Part shown: in pieces, positions 35,004 to 43,634 of the stretch
How the letters are laid out: the number at the start of each line of letters is the position of its first letter
Position numbering within the stretch: position 1 is the stretch's first letter
NCBI GenBank assembly: GCA_964371405.1
Contig: CAYJLV010000010.1
Span: 1-64,000 of the forward strand
DNA from: JAMHWF01 sp964371405
GTDB lineage: Bacteria > Pseudomonadota > Gammaproteobacteria > Burkholderiales > Burkholderiaceae_C
DNA: 64,000 nucleotides
Direction of reading: 5' to 3'
The notes under the pieces: model-generated
Database searches by the model: none
What the model saw: the letters and a program-made list of their open reading frames with translations, nothing else
What the model was told of the DNA's origin: nothing
Translations under genes and position numbers: made by a program

Positions 35004-35536
35004 TGGTCCGTCGCGCGAAAGCGTTCGATGCCGGCGCGGATCTCGGCGCGCGCCGCGTCGGGGCCGTCCCAGCCGCGCACCTTGACCCACTTGCCGGGCT
35101 CCAGGTCCTTGTAGTGCTCGAAGAAGTGCTGGATCTGCTGCAGCCGCAGGTCCGCCATGTCTTCGGGCTTCTGCCAGTGGCGGTAGATCGGCAGGATCTT
35201 GTCGATCGGCACGGCGAGCAGCTTGGAGTCGCCGCCGGCCTCGTCTTCCATGTTCAGAATGCCGATCGGCCTGCAGGTCACGACGACGCCCGGGATCAGC
35301 GGGTACGGCGTGATGACGAGCACGTCGCAGGGGTCGCCGTCGTCCGACAGCGTGTCGGGCACGTAGCCGTAGTTGCACGGGTAATGCATCGCCGTGCTCA
35401 TGAACCGGTCGACGAAGATTGCGCCCGACTCCTTGTCGACTTCATACTTGATCGGGTCGGCCGCCATCGGGATCTCGATGATGACGTTGAACTCGTCGGG
35501 CGCGTTCGCCCCGGGGCTGACGTGTTTCAGGCTCAT
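35000..35536 (-). CDS. ppa: Inorganic pyrophosphatase, soluble family I
   Basis: Hydrolyses pyrophosphate in the cytoplasm and so drives biosynthetic reactions. It has 178 residues with the family signature DDGDPCDVLVITPYPL, which carries the metal-binding Asp residues. It overlaps the M16 peptidase start by 4 bp. It is divergent from a membrane-bound pyrophosphatase gene, so two pyrophosphate-consuming enzymes share a 235-bp promoter region. Confidence 0.96.
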   Translation of the reverse strand: MSLKHVSPGANAPDEFNVIIEIPMAADPIKYEVDKESGAIFVDRFMSTAMHYPCNYGYVPDTLSDDGDPCDVLVITPYPLIPGVVVTCRPIGILNMEDEAGGDSKLLAVPIDKILPIYRHWQKPEDMADLRLQQIQHFFEHYKDLEPGKWVKVRGWDGPDAARAEIRAGIERFRATDQ

Positions 35537-35648
35537 GAAATGGCTTCCGGTCCACGGGGGAAACCCGCATTCTAGGCGTCGCCCTCGCGCATCGTTGTAA
35601 GCCTCGCGTAGCCGTCGCAGCCGACAATCGCAGGTTGAGTCGCGCGCC

Positions 35649-35676
35649 TTGCATCATCGCTTTCCCGTAGTAGCAT
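35649..35676 (+). promoter_or_regulatory. Possible promoter of the H+-pyrophosphatase gene
   Basis: TTGCAT (35649-35654) and TAGCAT (35671-35676) are 16 bp apart. The match is only fair, and the distance to the ATG at 35772 implies a leader of about 90 nt in which no known riboswitch was recognised. Confidence 0.3.
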
Positions 35677-35771
35677 GCGCGGCGCATTGATGCGCACGCC
35701 CGGCGGGAAGCTGAGTGGGCGCGCCGCACAAGACGAACTGAACTGAATCGCAACGAGGAAGGAGATCCTTG

Positions 35772-38201
35772 ATGTCCACACAGATGGCGCTCTATATAGC
35801 GCTGGCCTGCGGTCTCGCCGCAGTGGTCTACGGCTTCGTCCAGCGCAGCTGGATCCTGAGCCAGGACGCCGGCAATCCGCGCATGCAGGAGATCGCCTCG
35901 GCGATCCAGCAGGGCGCAGCGGCCTATCTGGCGCGGCAGTACAAGACGATAGGCGTCGTCGGCGTCGTGCTCGCGATCCTGATCGGCATCTTCCTCGACA
36001 CGACCACGGCGGTCGGCTTCGTGCTCGGCGCCGTGCTGTCGGGCGCGTGCGGCTTCATCGGCATGAACGTCTCGGTGCGCGCCAACGTGCGCACGGCGCA
36101 GGCTGCCACGAAGGGCATCGCGCCGGCGCTCGGCGTCGCCTTCAAGGGCGGCGCGATCACCGGCATGCTGGTCGTCGGCCTGGGCCTGCTCGGCGTGACG
36201 ATCTTCTTCCTGTTCCTTTCGGGCAACGGCAACCTGACGCCGGTGACGACGCTGTCGACGGTGCTGAAGCCGCTGCTCGGCTTCGCGTTCGGTGCGTCGC
36301 TGATTTCGATCTTCGCGCGCCTGGGCGGCGGCATCTTCACCAAGGGCGCCGACGTCGGCGCCGACCTGGTGGGCAAGGTCGAGGCCGGCATTCCGGAAGA
36401 CGACCCGCGCAACCCGGCCGTGATCGCCGACAACGTGGGTGACAACGTCGGCGACTGCGCCGGCATGGCGGCCGACCTGTTCGAGACCTACGCCGTCACG
36501 CTGATCGCGACGATGGCACTCGGTGCACTGGTGGTCGTCGCAGCGCCGATGAGCGCGGTCGTCTATCCGCTGCTGCTGGGCGGGGTGTCGATCATTGCGT
36601 CGATCATCGGCTGCTCGTTCGTCAAGGCCTCGCCGGGCATGAAGAACGTGATGCCGGCCCTGTACAAGGGCCTGGCCGTCGCCGGCGTCCTGTCGTTCAT
36701 CGCCTTCATCGGCGTGACGATGGCGATCATGCCCGACAGCGCGCTCGGCGCCGGCACCCAGTGGCGCCTGATCGGCGCCTGCGCCGTGGGCTTGGTGCTG
36801 ACTGCCGCGCTGGTCTGGATCACCGAGTTCTACACCGGCACGCAGTACAGCCCGGTCAGGCACATCGCCGAGGCCTCGACGACCGGGCACGGCACCAACA
36901 TCATCGCCGGTCTCGGCGTGTCGATGCGCTCAACCGCATGGCCGGTGATCTTCGTCTGCGTCGCGATCATGGTCTCCTACGGCCTCGCCGGCCTGTACGG
37001 TATCGCGATCGCCGCGACCTCGATGCTGAGCATGGCCGGCATCGTCGTCGCGCTCGACGCCTACGGCCCGATCACCGACAACGCCGGCGGCATCGCCGAG
37101 ATGGCTGAACTGCCGGCGTCCGTGCGCGACATCACCGACCCGCTCGACGCCGTCGGCAACACGACCAAGGCCGTCACCAAGGGCTACGCGATCGGCTCGG
37201 CGGGTCTGGCCGCGCTGGTGCTGTTCGCCGACTACACGCACTCGCTCGAGGCGCGTGGCATGAGCATGAGCTTCGACCTGAGCAACCCGAAGGTCATCGT
37301 CGGCCTGTTCATCGGCGGCCTGATCCCCTACCTCTTCGGCGCGATGGCGATGGAGGCCGTCGGCCGCGCCGCGGGCTCGGTGGTGGTCGAGGTGCGGCGC
37401 CAGTTCGCGACCATCAAGGGAATCATGGAGGGCACCGCCAAGCCCGAGTACGGCACCGCGGTCGACATGCTGACCAAGGCGGCGATCAAGGAAATGATGA
37501 TCCCGTCGCTGCTGCCGGTCATCGTGCCGGTGCTGGTGGGCATGCTGCTCGGCCCGGCCGCGCTCGGCGGCCTGCTGATGGGCACGATCGTCACGGGCCT
37601 GTTCGTCGCGATCTCGATGTGCACCGGCGGCGGCGCCTGGGACAACGCCAAGAAATACATCGAAGACGGCAACCACGGCGGCAAGGGCAGCGAGGCCCAC
37701 AAGGCCGCGGTGACCGGCGACACGGTGGGCGACCCCTACAAGGACACGGCCGGCCCGGCAGTCAACCCGCTGATCAAGATCATCAACATCGTCGCGCTGC
37801 TGATCGTGCCGCTGCTGCCCAACGTCGCCGGCACGACGACGCATGCGGCCGCCGCCCCTGCGGCACCCGTCGCGGCGACGGCACCTGCGGCCGCCGAGAC
37901 GGCGAAGTTCTACTTCGAGACCGGCAAGGCCGAGTTGCCCGCGGGCAGCGCCGACACCGTCGCCAAGCTGGCGGCTGCCGCCAGCTCGAGTGCCGCCGCG
38001 AAGCTCGCGATCAGCGGCTTCCACGACGCCAGCGGCGACCCGGCGATGAACGCCGAACTCGCCAAGCAGCGCGCCGTCGCCGTGCGCGACGCGCTGAAGG
38101 CCGCCGGTGTCGCGGAAGACCGCATCGAGCTGAGGAAGCCCGAGCAGGTCAACGCCGGCGACGCTGCCGAGGCGCGGCGCGTCGAGGTCAAGCTGCAGTA
38201 A
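35772..38201 (+). CDS. hppA: Membrane H+-translocating pyrophosphatase with C-terminal OmpA-like domain
   Basis: Couples pyrophosphate hydrolysis to proton export. It has 809 residues; ordinary HppA proteins are around 690. The core has about 16 membrane helices and the substrate-binding signature GADLVGKVEAGIPEDDPRNP followed by DNVGDNVGDCAGMAADLFE. The GNTTKA motif has Lys where K+-dependent enzymes have Ala, so it should be the K+-independent type. After an Ala/Pro-rich linker (about 692-715) comes an OmpA-like domain of about 95 residues (KFYFETGKAELPAGS, later ELAKQRAVAVRDALKAAGV). Pyrophosphatases of this family have their C-terminus outside, so this domain should face the periplasm. 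Start ATG 35772 with an AAGGAG site. Confidence 0.93.
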   Translation: MSTQMALYIALACGLAAVVYGFVQRSWILSQDAGNPRMQEIASAIQQGAAAYLARQYKTIGVVGVVLAILIGIFLDTTTAVGFVLGAVLSGACGFIGMNVSVRANVRTAQAATKGIAPALGVAFKGGAITGMLVVGLGLLGVTIFFLFLSGNGNLTPVTTLSTVLKPLLGFAFGASLISIFARLGGGIFTKGADVGADLVGKVEAGIPEDDPRNPAVIADNVGDNVGDCAGMAADLFETYAVTLIATMALGALVVVAAPMSAVVYPLLLGGVSIIASIIGCSFVKASPGMKNVMPALYKGLAVAGVLSFIAFIGVTMAIMPDSALGAGTQWRLIGACAVGLVLTAALVWITEFYTGTQYSPVRHIAEASTTGHGTNIIAGLGVSMRSTAWPVIFVCVAIMVSYGLAGLYGIAIAATSMLSMAGIVVALDAYGPITDNAGGIAEMAELPASVRDITDPLDAVGNTTKAVTKGYAIGSAGLAALVLFADYTHSLEARGMSMSFDLSNPKVIVGLFIGGLIPYLFGAMAMEAVGRAAGSVVVEVRRQFATIKGIMEGTAKPEYGTAVDMLTKAAIKEMMIPSLLPVIVPVLVGMLLGPAALGGLLMGTIVTGLFVAISMCTGGGAWDNAKKYIEDGNHGGKGSEAHKAAVTGDTVGDPYKDTAGPAVNPLIKIINIVALLIVPLLPNVAGTTTHAAAAPAAPVAATAPAAAETAKFYFETGKAELPAGSADTVAKLAAAASSSAAAKLAISGFHDASGDPAMNAELAKQRAVAVRDALKAAGVAEDRIELRKPEQVNAGDAAEARRVEVKLQ

Positions 38202-38242
38202 TCGTCTGCACGGCGCCCGCCCGCGAGCGCCGCTTCCCGAAA

Positions 38243-38273
38243 GGCCGGCAGCGATGCCGGTCTCTTCTTTTTC
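38243..38273 (+). terminator. Intrinsic terminator after the H+-pyrophosphatase gene
   Basis: CCGGCA/TGCCGG (38245-38260) with a 4-nt loop and one extra G-U pair, followed by TCTCTTCTTTTTCC. It lies 43 bp after the stop. Confidence 0.8.
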
Positions 38274-38373
38274 CGCGCGATCGTGGAAGCCGGCTTCGAC
38301 CATGCGACGGTGCTCCTCGGCGTGAACCGCGAGCTGCCCATCGGCGCTCGGGCGAGGAGCGCCGCCACGCGAC

Positions 38374-39795
38374 TCAGACGACGCGGAAGTTCTTGAACTG
38401 CCAGGGATCGTCGCGGTCGACGTCCTCGTCGAACGGAACGTCGCGATCGGTCAGCGGCGTCCAGTCGGTGTAGGCGCCGACGACATCACCAAGGTACGGG
38501 CGCGCGAGCGCGAGCATCGTGTCGTGCGGCAGGTCGTCGGGCTCGACGATGTCGCGTCGCGGGTTCTGCATCGCCCAGACCACGCCGGCCATCACCGAGG
38601 CCGTGACCTGCAGGCTCGTCGCGCTGTTGTGCGGGGCGAGCGCACGCGCCTTCGCGGCGTCGAGCTGCGAGCCGTACCAGTAGGCGCCGCGCGCGTGGCC
38701 CATCAGCAGCACGCCGAGATCGTCGACGCCGGCGACGATCTCGTCCTTGATGAGGCGGCTCTTGGGCTGCTGGCGCCAGTTGCGTCCGGCCAGCTCGTGC
38801 AGCGACAGCACGGCGTCGTCGCACGGATGGTAGGCGTAGTGCACGGTGGGGCGATAGTGCGGTGCGGTCGGGCAGCCGAGCGTCAGGTGGTCGGCGATCG
38901 AGATCGATTCGGTGTGCGTGATGAGGAATCCGTGCTGCGCGCCGGCGCGCGGCGTCCAGCTTCGAACGCGTGTCGCGGCGCCCGGGCGGTTGAGGAAGAT
39001 CGCGGCGCGCGAGCCGCTCGCGTGGCGCTCGCCGTCGGCCGGGAAGTGCCGCTCGTGGCTGCCCCAGCCGAGCTCGGCCGGCTGCAGGCTTTCGTCGATG
39101 AAGCCCTCGACCGACCATGTATTGACGAACTCGCCCGGTTCCTTGCGCTGCGCGGCCTCCTGGGTGTCGCGCTCGGCGATGTGGATCGTGCGCACCCCGA
39201 GTCGCTCGGCGAGCCGCGCCCAGTCCTCGCGCGCGGCCGGCGTGGCGGCGGCGCCGTTGGTGGCGGCCGTCAGGTCGAGCAGGGCCTGTTTGACGAAGTA
39301 CGACACCAAGCCCGGGTTCGCTCCGTGCGCGACGACGGCGGTCGGCGCGTCGCGCGACGGCGTGCGCAGCGCCAGCGCGGCTTCGCGCAGCGCGTAGTTG
39401 GTGCGCTGCGCCGGCGCGAGCGACGCGTCGCTATATCCGCCGGCCCACGGTTCGATGCAGGTGTCGAGGTAGAGCGCACCGCGTTCGCGCGCGAGCGCGA
39501 TCAGCGCGGCGCTCGACACGTCGACCGAAAGGTTGAGCAAGAAGTCGCCCGGCGCGAGGCGCGGCGCCAGCACCTCGCGCAGGTTGTCCGGCGTGACGGT
39601 AGCGACGAGCGTTTTCGCACCGTACGCGCGCGCGATGTCCAGCCCTTCGGTGTCCGGCTTGACGACGAGGATGCGCTCGGGCGGCATCTCGATGTGGCGC
39701 AGCAGCAGGGGCAACGTGCCCTGACCGATCGAGCCGAAGCCGACCATCACGAGCCGGCCTTCGAAACGGTGGTGCTTCGGGTACGTGTTGCTCAT
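38374..39795 (-). CDS. hss: Homospermidine synthase
   Basis: NAD+-dependent enzyme that transfers an aminobutyl group to putrescine to form sym-homospermidine. It has 473 residues. The N-terminal Rossmann motif is MVGFGSIGQGTLPLLLRH; the body matches the bacterial homospermidine synthase/saccharopine dehydrogenase-like family (FVNTWSVEGFIDE, GAYWYGSQLDAAKARALAPH, YTDWTPL near the end). The start ATG at 39795 follows the stop of a small interrupted ORF by 8 bp. No ornithine decarboxylase or other polyamine gene is beside it. Confidence 0.92.
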   Translation of the reverse strand: MSNTYPKHHRFEGRLVMVGFGSIGQGTLPLLLRHIEMPPERILVVKPDTEGLDIARAYGAKTLVATVTPDNLREVLAPRLAPGDFLLNLSVDVSSAALIALARERGALYLDTCIEPWAGGYSDASLAPAQRTNYALREAALALRTPSRDAPTAVVAHGANPGLVSYFVKQALLDLTAATNGAAATPAAREDWARLAERLGVRTIHIAERDTQEAAQRKEPGEFVNTWSVEGFIDESLQPAELGWGSHERHFPADGERHASGSRAAIFLNRPGAATRVRSWTPRAGAQHGFLITHTESISIADHLTLGCPTAPHYRPTVHYAYHPCDDAVLSLHELAGRNWRQQPKSRLIKDEIVAGVDDLGVLLMGHARGAYWYGSQLDAAKARALAPHNSATSLQVTASVMAGVVWAMQNPRRDIVEPDDLPHDTMLALARPYLGDVVGAYTDWTPLTDRDVPFDEDVDRDDPWQFKNFRVV

Positions 39796-39803
39796 CGGTA
39801 TCC

Positions 39804-40043
39804 TCAGATCGTGCGCGCCGGCAGCGGGCGCAGTTCGGCCGCGATCTCGAGGCGGTCGGTGATCTCGTCGAGAACGAACGCGGCGTCGGCGTTGCGGACC
39901 GGCATGGCCTTGCGCACTGCCGCTCAGGCGCCGAGCGGCGCGACCAAGCGCTCGAGCGGCTGCGTGTGCCCGGGCCGCGCGAGCTCGCGCGAGACCGGTT
40001 CGGTACGGCCGCAGCGCGTGTAGTGGACGACGGGCTTGTTCAT
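39804..40043 (-). pseudogene. Small ORF interrupted by an in-frame TGA, upstream of hss
   Basis: The ATG at 40043 has a good GCAGGAG ribosome-binding site and opens MNKPVVHYTRCGRTEPVSRE, ending at TGA (39924-39926) after 39 codons. The same frame then continues, without other stops, as VRKAMPVRNADAAFVLDEIT and more, to TGA at 39804-39806, 8 bp before hss. The second half has normal GC-rich third positions. It is either a roughly 79-codon gene broken by a nonsense change or two tiny ORFs. No family was recognised, and nothing supports selenocysteine insertion. Confidence 0.45.
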
Positions 40044-40461
40044 GGTCGCTCCTGCGAAACGCCGCCGGTGTGTCGCGGTGCCGCGATGCTAAGCAACGAA
40101 GGCGGCGTGTGGTTGATATTGCGCAAGTGCAGGCGCCTCGAGTCGGGGGGCGAGAGCCGCGCGCTCGTCGAGGTCGGCATCTTGGGGGCTGCCTGCCGGC
40201 TTCAGCCTGCGACCCAGACAATCGCTGCCCCCGGCATTCCTTCGACAAGCTCAGGACAGTCGGAACGCGAAGCTCCGTCGCCTGCTCAGGGCGAACGGCT
40301 GAGGTTGGCCGCCAATCAAGTTCGCCGATGCGCTGAGCTGCACGGCACAACCGTGGCGCCGACGCTGTCCCAGATGGTCTTCATCTGTCGCTGATCGGCC
40401 GGGTCAGCCGAGGGAGGCGCTTGCCAGTCGGCTTGTTGCCGACACCCGGCTTCTGCGTCTG
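40044..40461. other. Non-coding stretch between hss and hpaH regions
   Basis: No supported gene. It holds the promoter region of the small ORF and hss, a dispersed repeat at 40236-40303, and a short minus-strand open stretch near 40320-40440 (DPADQRQMKTIWDSVGATVV) that may be a relic but could not be assigned. hpaI would be expected on this side of hpaH; no trace of it was recognised. Confidence 0.5.
40236..40303. repeat. Dispersed intergenic repeat with CTTCGACAAGCTCAGG core
   Basis: Contains TTCCTTCGACAAGCTCAGGA and, 30 bp on, CTCAGGGCGAACGG. These are the two halves of an extragenic repeat motif seen in many proteobacterial genomes, where the halves occur in either orientation. Only one copy is in this window. 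Confidence 0.5.
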
Positions 40462-41265
40462 TCAGACGAAGCGAAACGACACGCTGCCCAGCGCCCCGTA
40501 GTCGGCGTGCAGGCTGTCGCCGCGCACCGCCGTCGTCGGCCGCGTGAACGAACCGGCGAGGACGACATCGCCCGGTTCGAGCCGCTCGCCGTGCGGTGCG
40601 ATCTTGTTGGCCAGCCAGGCGACGCCGTTGGCCGGGTGGTTCAACACCCCGGCCGCCAGCCCCGTTTCCTCGATCACGCCGTTCTTGTGCAGCAGCGCGC
40701 CGACCCAGCGCAGGTCGACATCCATCGGCCGCACCGGCCGGCCGCCGAGCACGATGCCTGCGTTGGCCGCGAAGTCGGAGATCGTGTCGTAGACCTTGCG
40801 CGGCTCGCGCGTCTCGCGGTCGAACTGCTCGATGCGCGCATCGATGATCTCGAGCGCCGGCGTCACGTATTCGGTGGCGCGCAGCACGTCGAACAGCGTC
40901 GTGCCGGGGCCTGTCAGCCGCGCACCGAGGATGAACGCCAGCTCGACCTCGACGCGCGGCGCAATGAAGCGCTCGATCGGGATGTCGCTGCCGTTGTCGA
41001 AGAACATGTCGTCCATCAGCGGCGCGTAGTCGGGCTCGGTGATCTGCGACGCCTGCTGCATCGCACGCGACGTGAGGCCGATCTTGCGGCCCTTGACGCT
41101 GCGCCCGTCGGCGCGCTCGAGCGCGACCCAGGCGCGCTGGATCGCATAGCCGTCGTCGATCGTCATGCCCGGGTGCTGTTTCGAGAAGTGGCGCAGCTGC
41201 GTGCGCGACTTGCGCGCGTCGTAGAGCTGGCGCGCCAGTGCACGGATCAGGGCGTCGTCGAGCAT
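40462..41265 (-). CDS. hpaH: 2-oxo-hept-4-ene-1,7-dioate hydratase
   Basis: Hydrates 2-oxohept-4-ene-1,7-dioate to 4-hydroxy-2-oxoheptanedioate in homoprotocatechuate meta-cleavage. It has 267 residues, the exact size of the E. coli enzyme, and belongs to the hydratase/decarboxylase family (RVEVELAFILGARLTGPG; VLGGRPVRPMDVDLRWVGAL; HPANGVAWLANKIAPHGE). Start ATG 41265. Last gene of the hpa operon here, 4 bp after hpaF. The product would normally be cleaved by HpaI, which is not encoded nearby. Confidence 0.93.
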   Translation of the reverse strand: MLDDALIRALARQLYDARKSRTQLRHFSKQHPGMTIDDGYAIQRAWVALERADGRSVKGRKIGLTSRAMQQASQITEPDYAPLMDDMFFDNGSDIPIERFIAPRVEVELAFILGARLTGPGTTLFDVLRATEYVTPALEIIDARIEQFDRETREPRKVYDTISDFAANAGIVLGGRPVRPMDVDLRWVGALLHKNGVIEETGLAAGVLNHPANGVAWLANKIAPHGERLEPGDVVLAGSFTRPTTAVRGDSLHADYGALGSVSFRFV

Positions 41266-41269
41266 GCGG

Positions 41270-41716
41270 TCATTCCTTCCTGAACAGGGGGTGCAGCGAA
41301 CTGAGCTTGGCGTCGAACACTTCATGGCCCTCGTCGACCTGCACCGTCACGCCCAGATGCTGGGTCGCGAACAGCGGCGCGAAGTGCGCCTTCGCGCAGG
41401 CCTCGAGCGCCCGGCCGACCGCGGCGTGCACCGCCGCGCTGCGGCCCGCGCCCATGCGCAGGTTCAGGTAGGCGAAGGCATAGTCGCCGCTGCCACCGGC
41501 GGCGCGGCCGGCAGCACCACCGTCCGACACGGCGCAGTGCGCCGCCGGATACGCCAGCACGCGCACGCCGCCGGGCGGGAACACGGCGCGCCCCTGCTCG
41601 TCGCGCTCGGCGAGCATCGTCTCGGCGAGCTTGCGGCACAGCGCGCCGATGTCGGCGCCGCCGTCGGCCACCGGCCGGTCGAGGTTGGAGGTATAGAGGA
41701 CGACGAGATGCGGCAT
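41270..41716 (-). CDS. hpaF: 5-carboxymethyl-2-hydroxymuconate delta-isomerase
   Basis: Tautomerase-superfamily isomerase of the homoprotocatechuate pathway. It has 148 residues; the enzyme is usually about 126. The ATG at 41716 gives MPHLVVLYTSNLD, so that after Met removal Pro1 is the catalytic base. An insertion rich in Gly/Ala (about 70-82, GGAAGRAAGGSG) accounts for the extra length. Between hpaD (4 bp gap) and hpaH. Confidence 0.9.
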   Translation of the reverse strand: MPHLVVLYTSNLDRPVADGGADIGALCRKLAETMLAERDEQGRAVFPPGGVRVLAYPAAHCAVSDGGAAGRAAGGSGDYAFAYLNLRMGAGRSAAVHAAVGRALEACAKAHFAPLFATQHLGVTVQVDEGHEVFDAKLSSLHPLFRKE

Positions 41717-41720
41717 GCGC

Positions 41721-42644
41721 TCAGAGGCGCGGGAACGCGCGGTAGGCATCGGCGGCGCTCGCCTGCGCCGCCGGGATCGCGCTCCCGCTTTGCGGCGTGA
41801 CGGGGAACACGGCGTTGATCTGCCCCGTGCCCGACGAGCCGAAGTACGGCGTCACGACCTCGGCCTTGCCGTCGTAGTCGGACCAACCGAGCGCGCCGAG
41901 CAGCATCGCCGTGTCGTGCATGAAGCCTTCGCCGTGGCCCTTGGTGGCGTACTCGGGCAGCATCTCGCAGAAGTCCTTCCACTCGCCGCGCTTCCACATC
42001 CCGACGACCTCGTTGTCGAGGCGTTCGAGCAGCGGCGTCCAGATCTTGAACGCATACTCGGGCGCGAGACCGTTCTGCGCGAAGCGGTGGCTCAGGCTGC
42101 CGCTGGCGAGGAAGGCGACGTTGCCGTCGTAGTGCTGCTCGACGGCGCGGCGCATCGCCCAGCCCAGGCGCGCGCTGTCGTTGAGGTAGTGCACCGTGCA
42201 CATCGCCGAGACCGAGATCACCTTGAAGCGCTGGTCGGCGTTCATGTAGCGCATCGGCACCAGCGTGCCGTACTCAGGGTCGAGCGTCGTCGCGTCGTGC
42301 GCCAGCGTCTCGACGCCGAATTCGTTGCACGCAGCGGCGAGGATCTTGCCCAGCGCCGGGTTGCCCGGGCACTCGAACGACATGTTGTGGATGAAGTGCG
42401 GCAGCTCGTTGCTGGTGTATGTCCCCTTGAAGTGCGGAGCGCAGTTGATGTGGTAGTTGGCGTTGACGAGCCAGTGGGTGTCGAACACGACGATGGTGTC
42501 GACGCCCGCCTCGCGGCAACGCCGCCCGATCTCCTGGTGCCCCGCGATCGCGTCGGCGCGCGTGCCCTTGCGATCACCGTCGAGCTCGCTCAGGTACATC
42601 GACGGAACGTGCGTGATCTTGGCGGCCAGTGCCAGCTTGCCCAT
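41721..42644 (-). CDS. hpaD: 3,4-dihydroxyphenylacetate 2,3-dioxygenase
   Basis: Extradiol ring-cleavage enzyme acting on homoprotocatechuate. It has 307 residues and is of the LigB (type III) class as in E. coli HpaD, not the vicinal oxygen chelate type. Conserved stretches include MYLSELDGDRKGTRADAI, VFDTHWLVNANYHINCAP and ASGSLSHRFAQNGLAPEYA, which supply iron-binding His residues. Start ATG 42644. Confidence 0.94.
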   Translation of the reverse strand: MGKLALAAKITHVPSMYLSELDGDRKGTRADAIAGHQEIGRRCREAGVDTIVVFDTHWLVNANYHINCAPHFKGTYTSNELPHFIHNMSFECPGNPALGKILAAACNEFGVETLAHDATTLDPEYGTLVPMRYMNADQRFKVISVSAMCTVHYLNDSARLGWAMRRAVEQHYDGNVAFLASGSLSHRFAQNGLAPEYAFKIWTPLLERLDNEVVGMWKRGEWKDFCEMLPEYATKGHGEGFMHDTAMLLGALGWSDYDGKAEVVTPYFGSSGTGQINAVFPVTPQSGSAIPAAQASAADAYRAFPRL

Positions 42645-42664
42645 GTCGGAGTCTCCTACTGTTG

Positions 42665-43630
42665 TCAGGAATCGGCGCTGATGCCGGCCTTGCGGATCAC
42701 CTGCGCATACTTTTCGGTTTCACTGCGAATGAACGCCGCGAACTGCGCCGGCGTGCCGGCCAGCGACACGATGCCGCCGTCGCGGAACGCCTGCTGCACC
42801 GCCGGCGCCTGCAGCGCGCGATTGATCTCGGCGTTGAGCCGGTTCACCACGGCGTCGGGCGTGCCGGCGCGCGTCAGCACGCCGTTCCACGAATTCGATT
42901 CGAGCGCCAGCCCCTGCTCGGCCAGCGTCGCGATGTCGGGTGCGAACCCGGAGCGCCGGGCTGTCGCCATGCCCAGCGCGACGAGCTTGCTGCTGCGCAC
43001 ATGGCCGCGGAACTCGGGCCAGTTGCCGAACATCACGCTGACCTGCCCGCCCAGCAGGTCGTTGAGCGCCGGCGCCTGGCCCTTGTAGGGCACGTGGATC
43101 AGGTCGACGCCGGCCTGCGCCGCCAGCATCGCGCCCGACAGGTGCGCCGAGGTGCCGTTGCCGAACGAGGCGTAGCTGAGCTGGCCGGGCGCCTTCTTCG
43201 CCGCCGCCACGAACTCGGCCAGCGTCCGGAACCCGCTGGCCGGATGCGTGGCGAGCACATGTTCGCTCATGCCCATCAGCGCGACCGGGCGCAGGTCGCG
43301 CGCGGCGTCGTAGGGCAGGTTCTTCACCAGCGTCTGGTTGACGCAGAAGCTGCCCGCAACGGTGACGACGGTGTGGCCGTCGGCCGGCGCCTTGGCCGCC
43401 ATGTCGACGCCGATCACGGTGCCGGCGCCGGGTTTGTTGTCGACCACCGCCGGCTGGCCCAGTGCCTTGCCCAGTTCGGTGGCGACGAGGCGCGTCACCA
43501 CGTCCGTCGTGCCGCCGGGCGGGAACGGCACGATCATGCGCAGCGGCCGTGTCGGCCAGTCGGCCTGCGCGTGCGCCCATCCCGGCAGCACCGAAGCGGC
43601 CAGGCCCTGCAGCAGATGACGACGCTGCAT
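42665..43630 (-). CDS. Bug-family periplasmic solute receptor (tripartite tricarboxylate type)
   Basis: 321 residues with a signal peptide (LLQGLAASVLPGWAHA) and the Bug/TctC core: WPTRPLRMIVPFPPGGTTDV, VVDNKPGAGTVIG, HVPYKGQAPALNDLLGGQV. Bug proteins are abundant in Burkholderiales and bind small carboxylates. No TctA/TctB membrane genes are near. Its place inside the hpa operon, between hpaE and hpaD, suggests that it binds an aromatic acid such as 4-hydroxyphenylacetate or homoprotocatechuate; that is inference. Confidence 0.9.
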   Translation of the reverse strand: MQRRHLLQGLAASVLPGWAHAQADWPTRPLRMIVPFPPGGTTDVVTRLVATELGKALGQPAVVDNKPGAGTVIGVDMAAKAPADGHTVVTVAGSFCVNQTLVKNLPYDAARDLRPVALMGMSEHVLATHPASGFRTLAEFVAAAKKAPGQLSYASFGNGTSAHLSGAMLAAQAGVDLIHVPYKGQAPALNDLLGGQVSVMFGNWPEFRGHVRSSKLVALGMATARRSGFAPDIATLAEQGLALESNSWNGVLTRAGTPDAVVNRLNAEINRALQAPAVQQAFRDGGIVSLAGTPAQFAAFIRSETEKYAQVIRKAGISADS

Positions 43631-43634
43631 GTCT

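Noticed and set aside
32334..35114. Plus-strand open frame of 926 codons
   Set aside because: Antisense to the M16 peptidase, which has intact zinc ligands and a signal peptide.
39924..39926. Possible selenocysteine TGA in the small ORF ahead of hss
   Set aside because: No Sec-type context, no stem-loop recognised just after it, and the product matches no selenoprotein; a nonsense change or two ORFs is simpler.
40320..40440. Remnant of hpaI downstream of hpaH
   Set aside because: The short minus-strand stretch (QMKTIWDSVGATVV) does not resemble the HpaI aldolase, so it is left unassigned.
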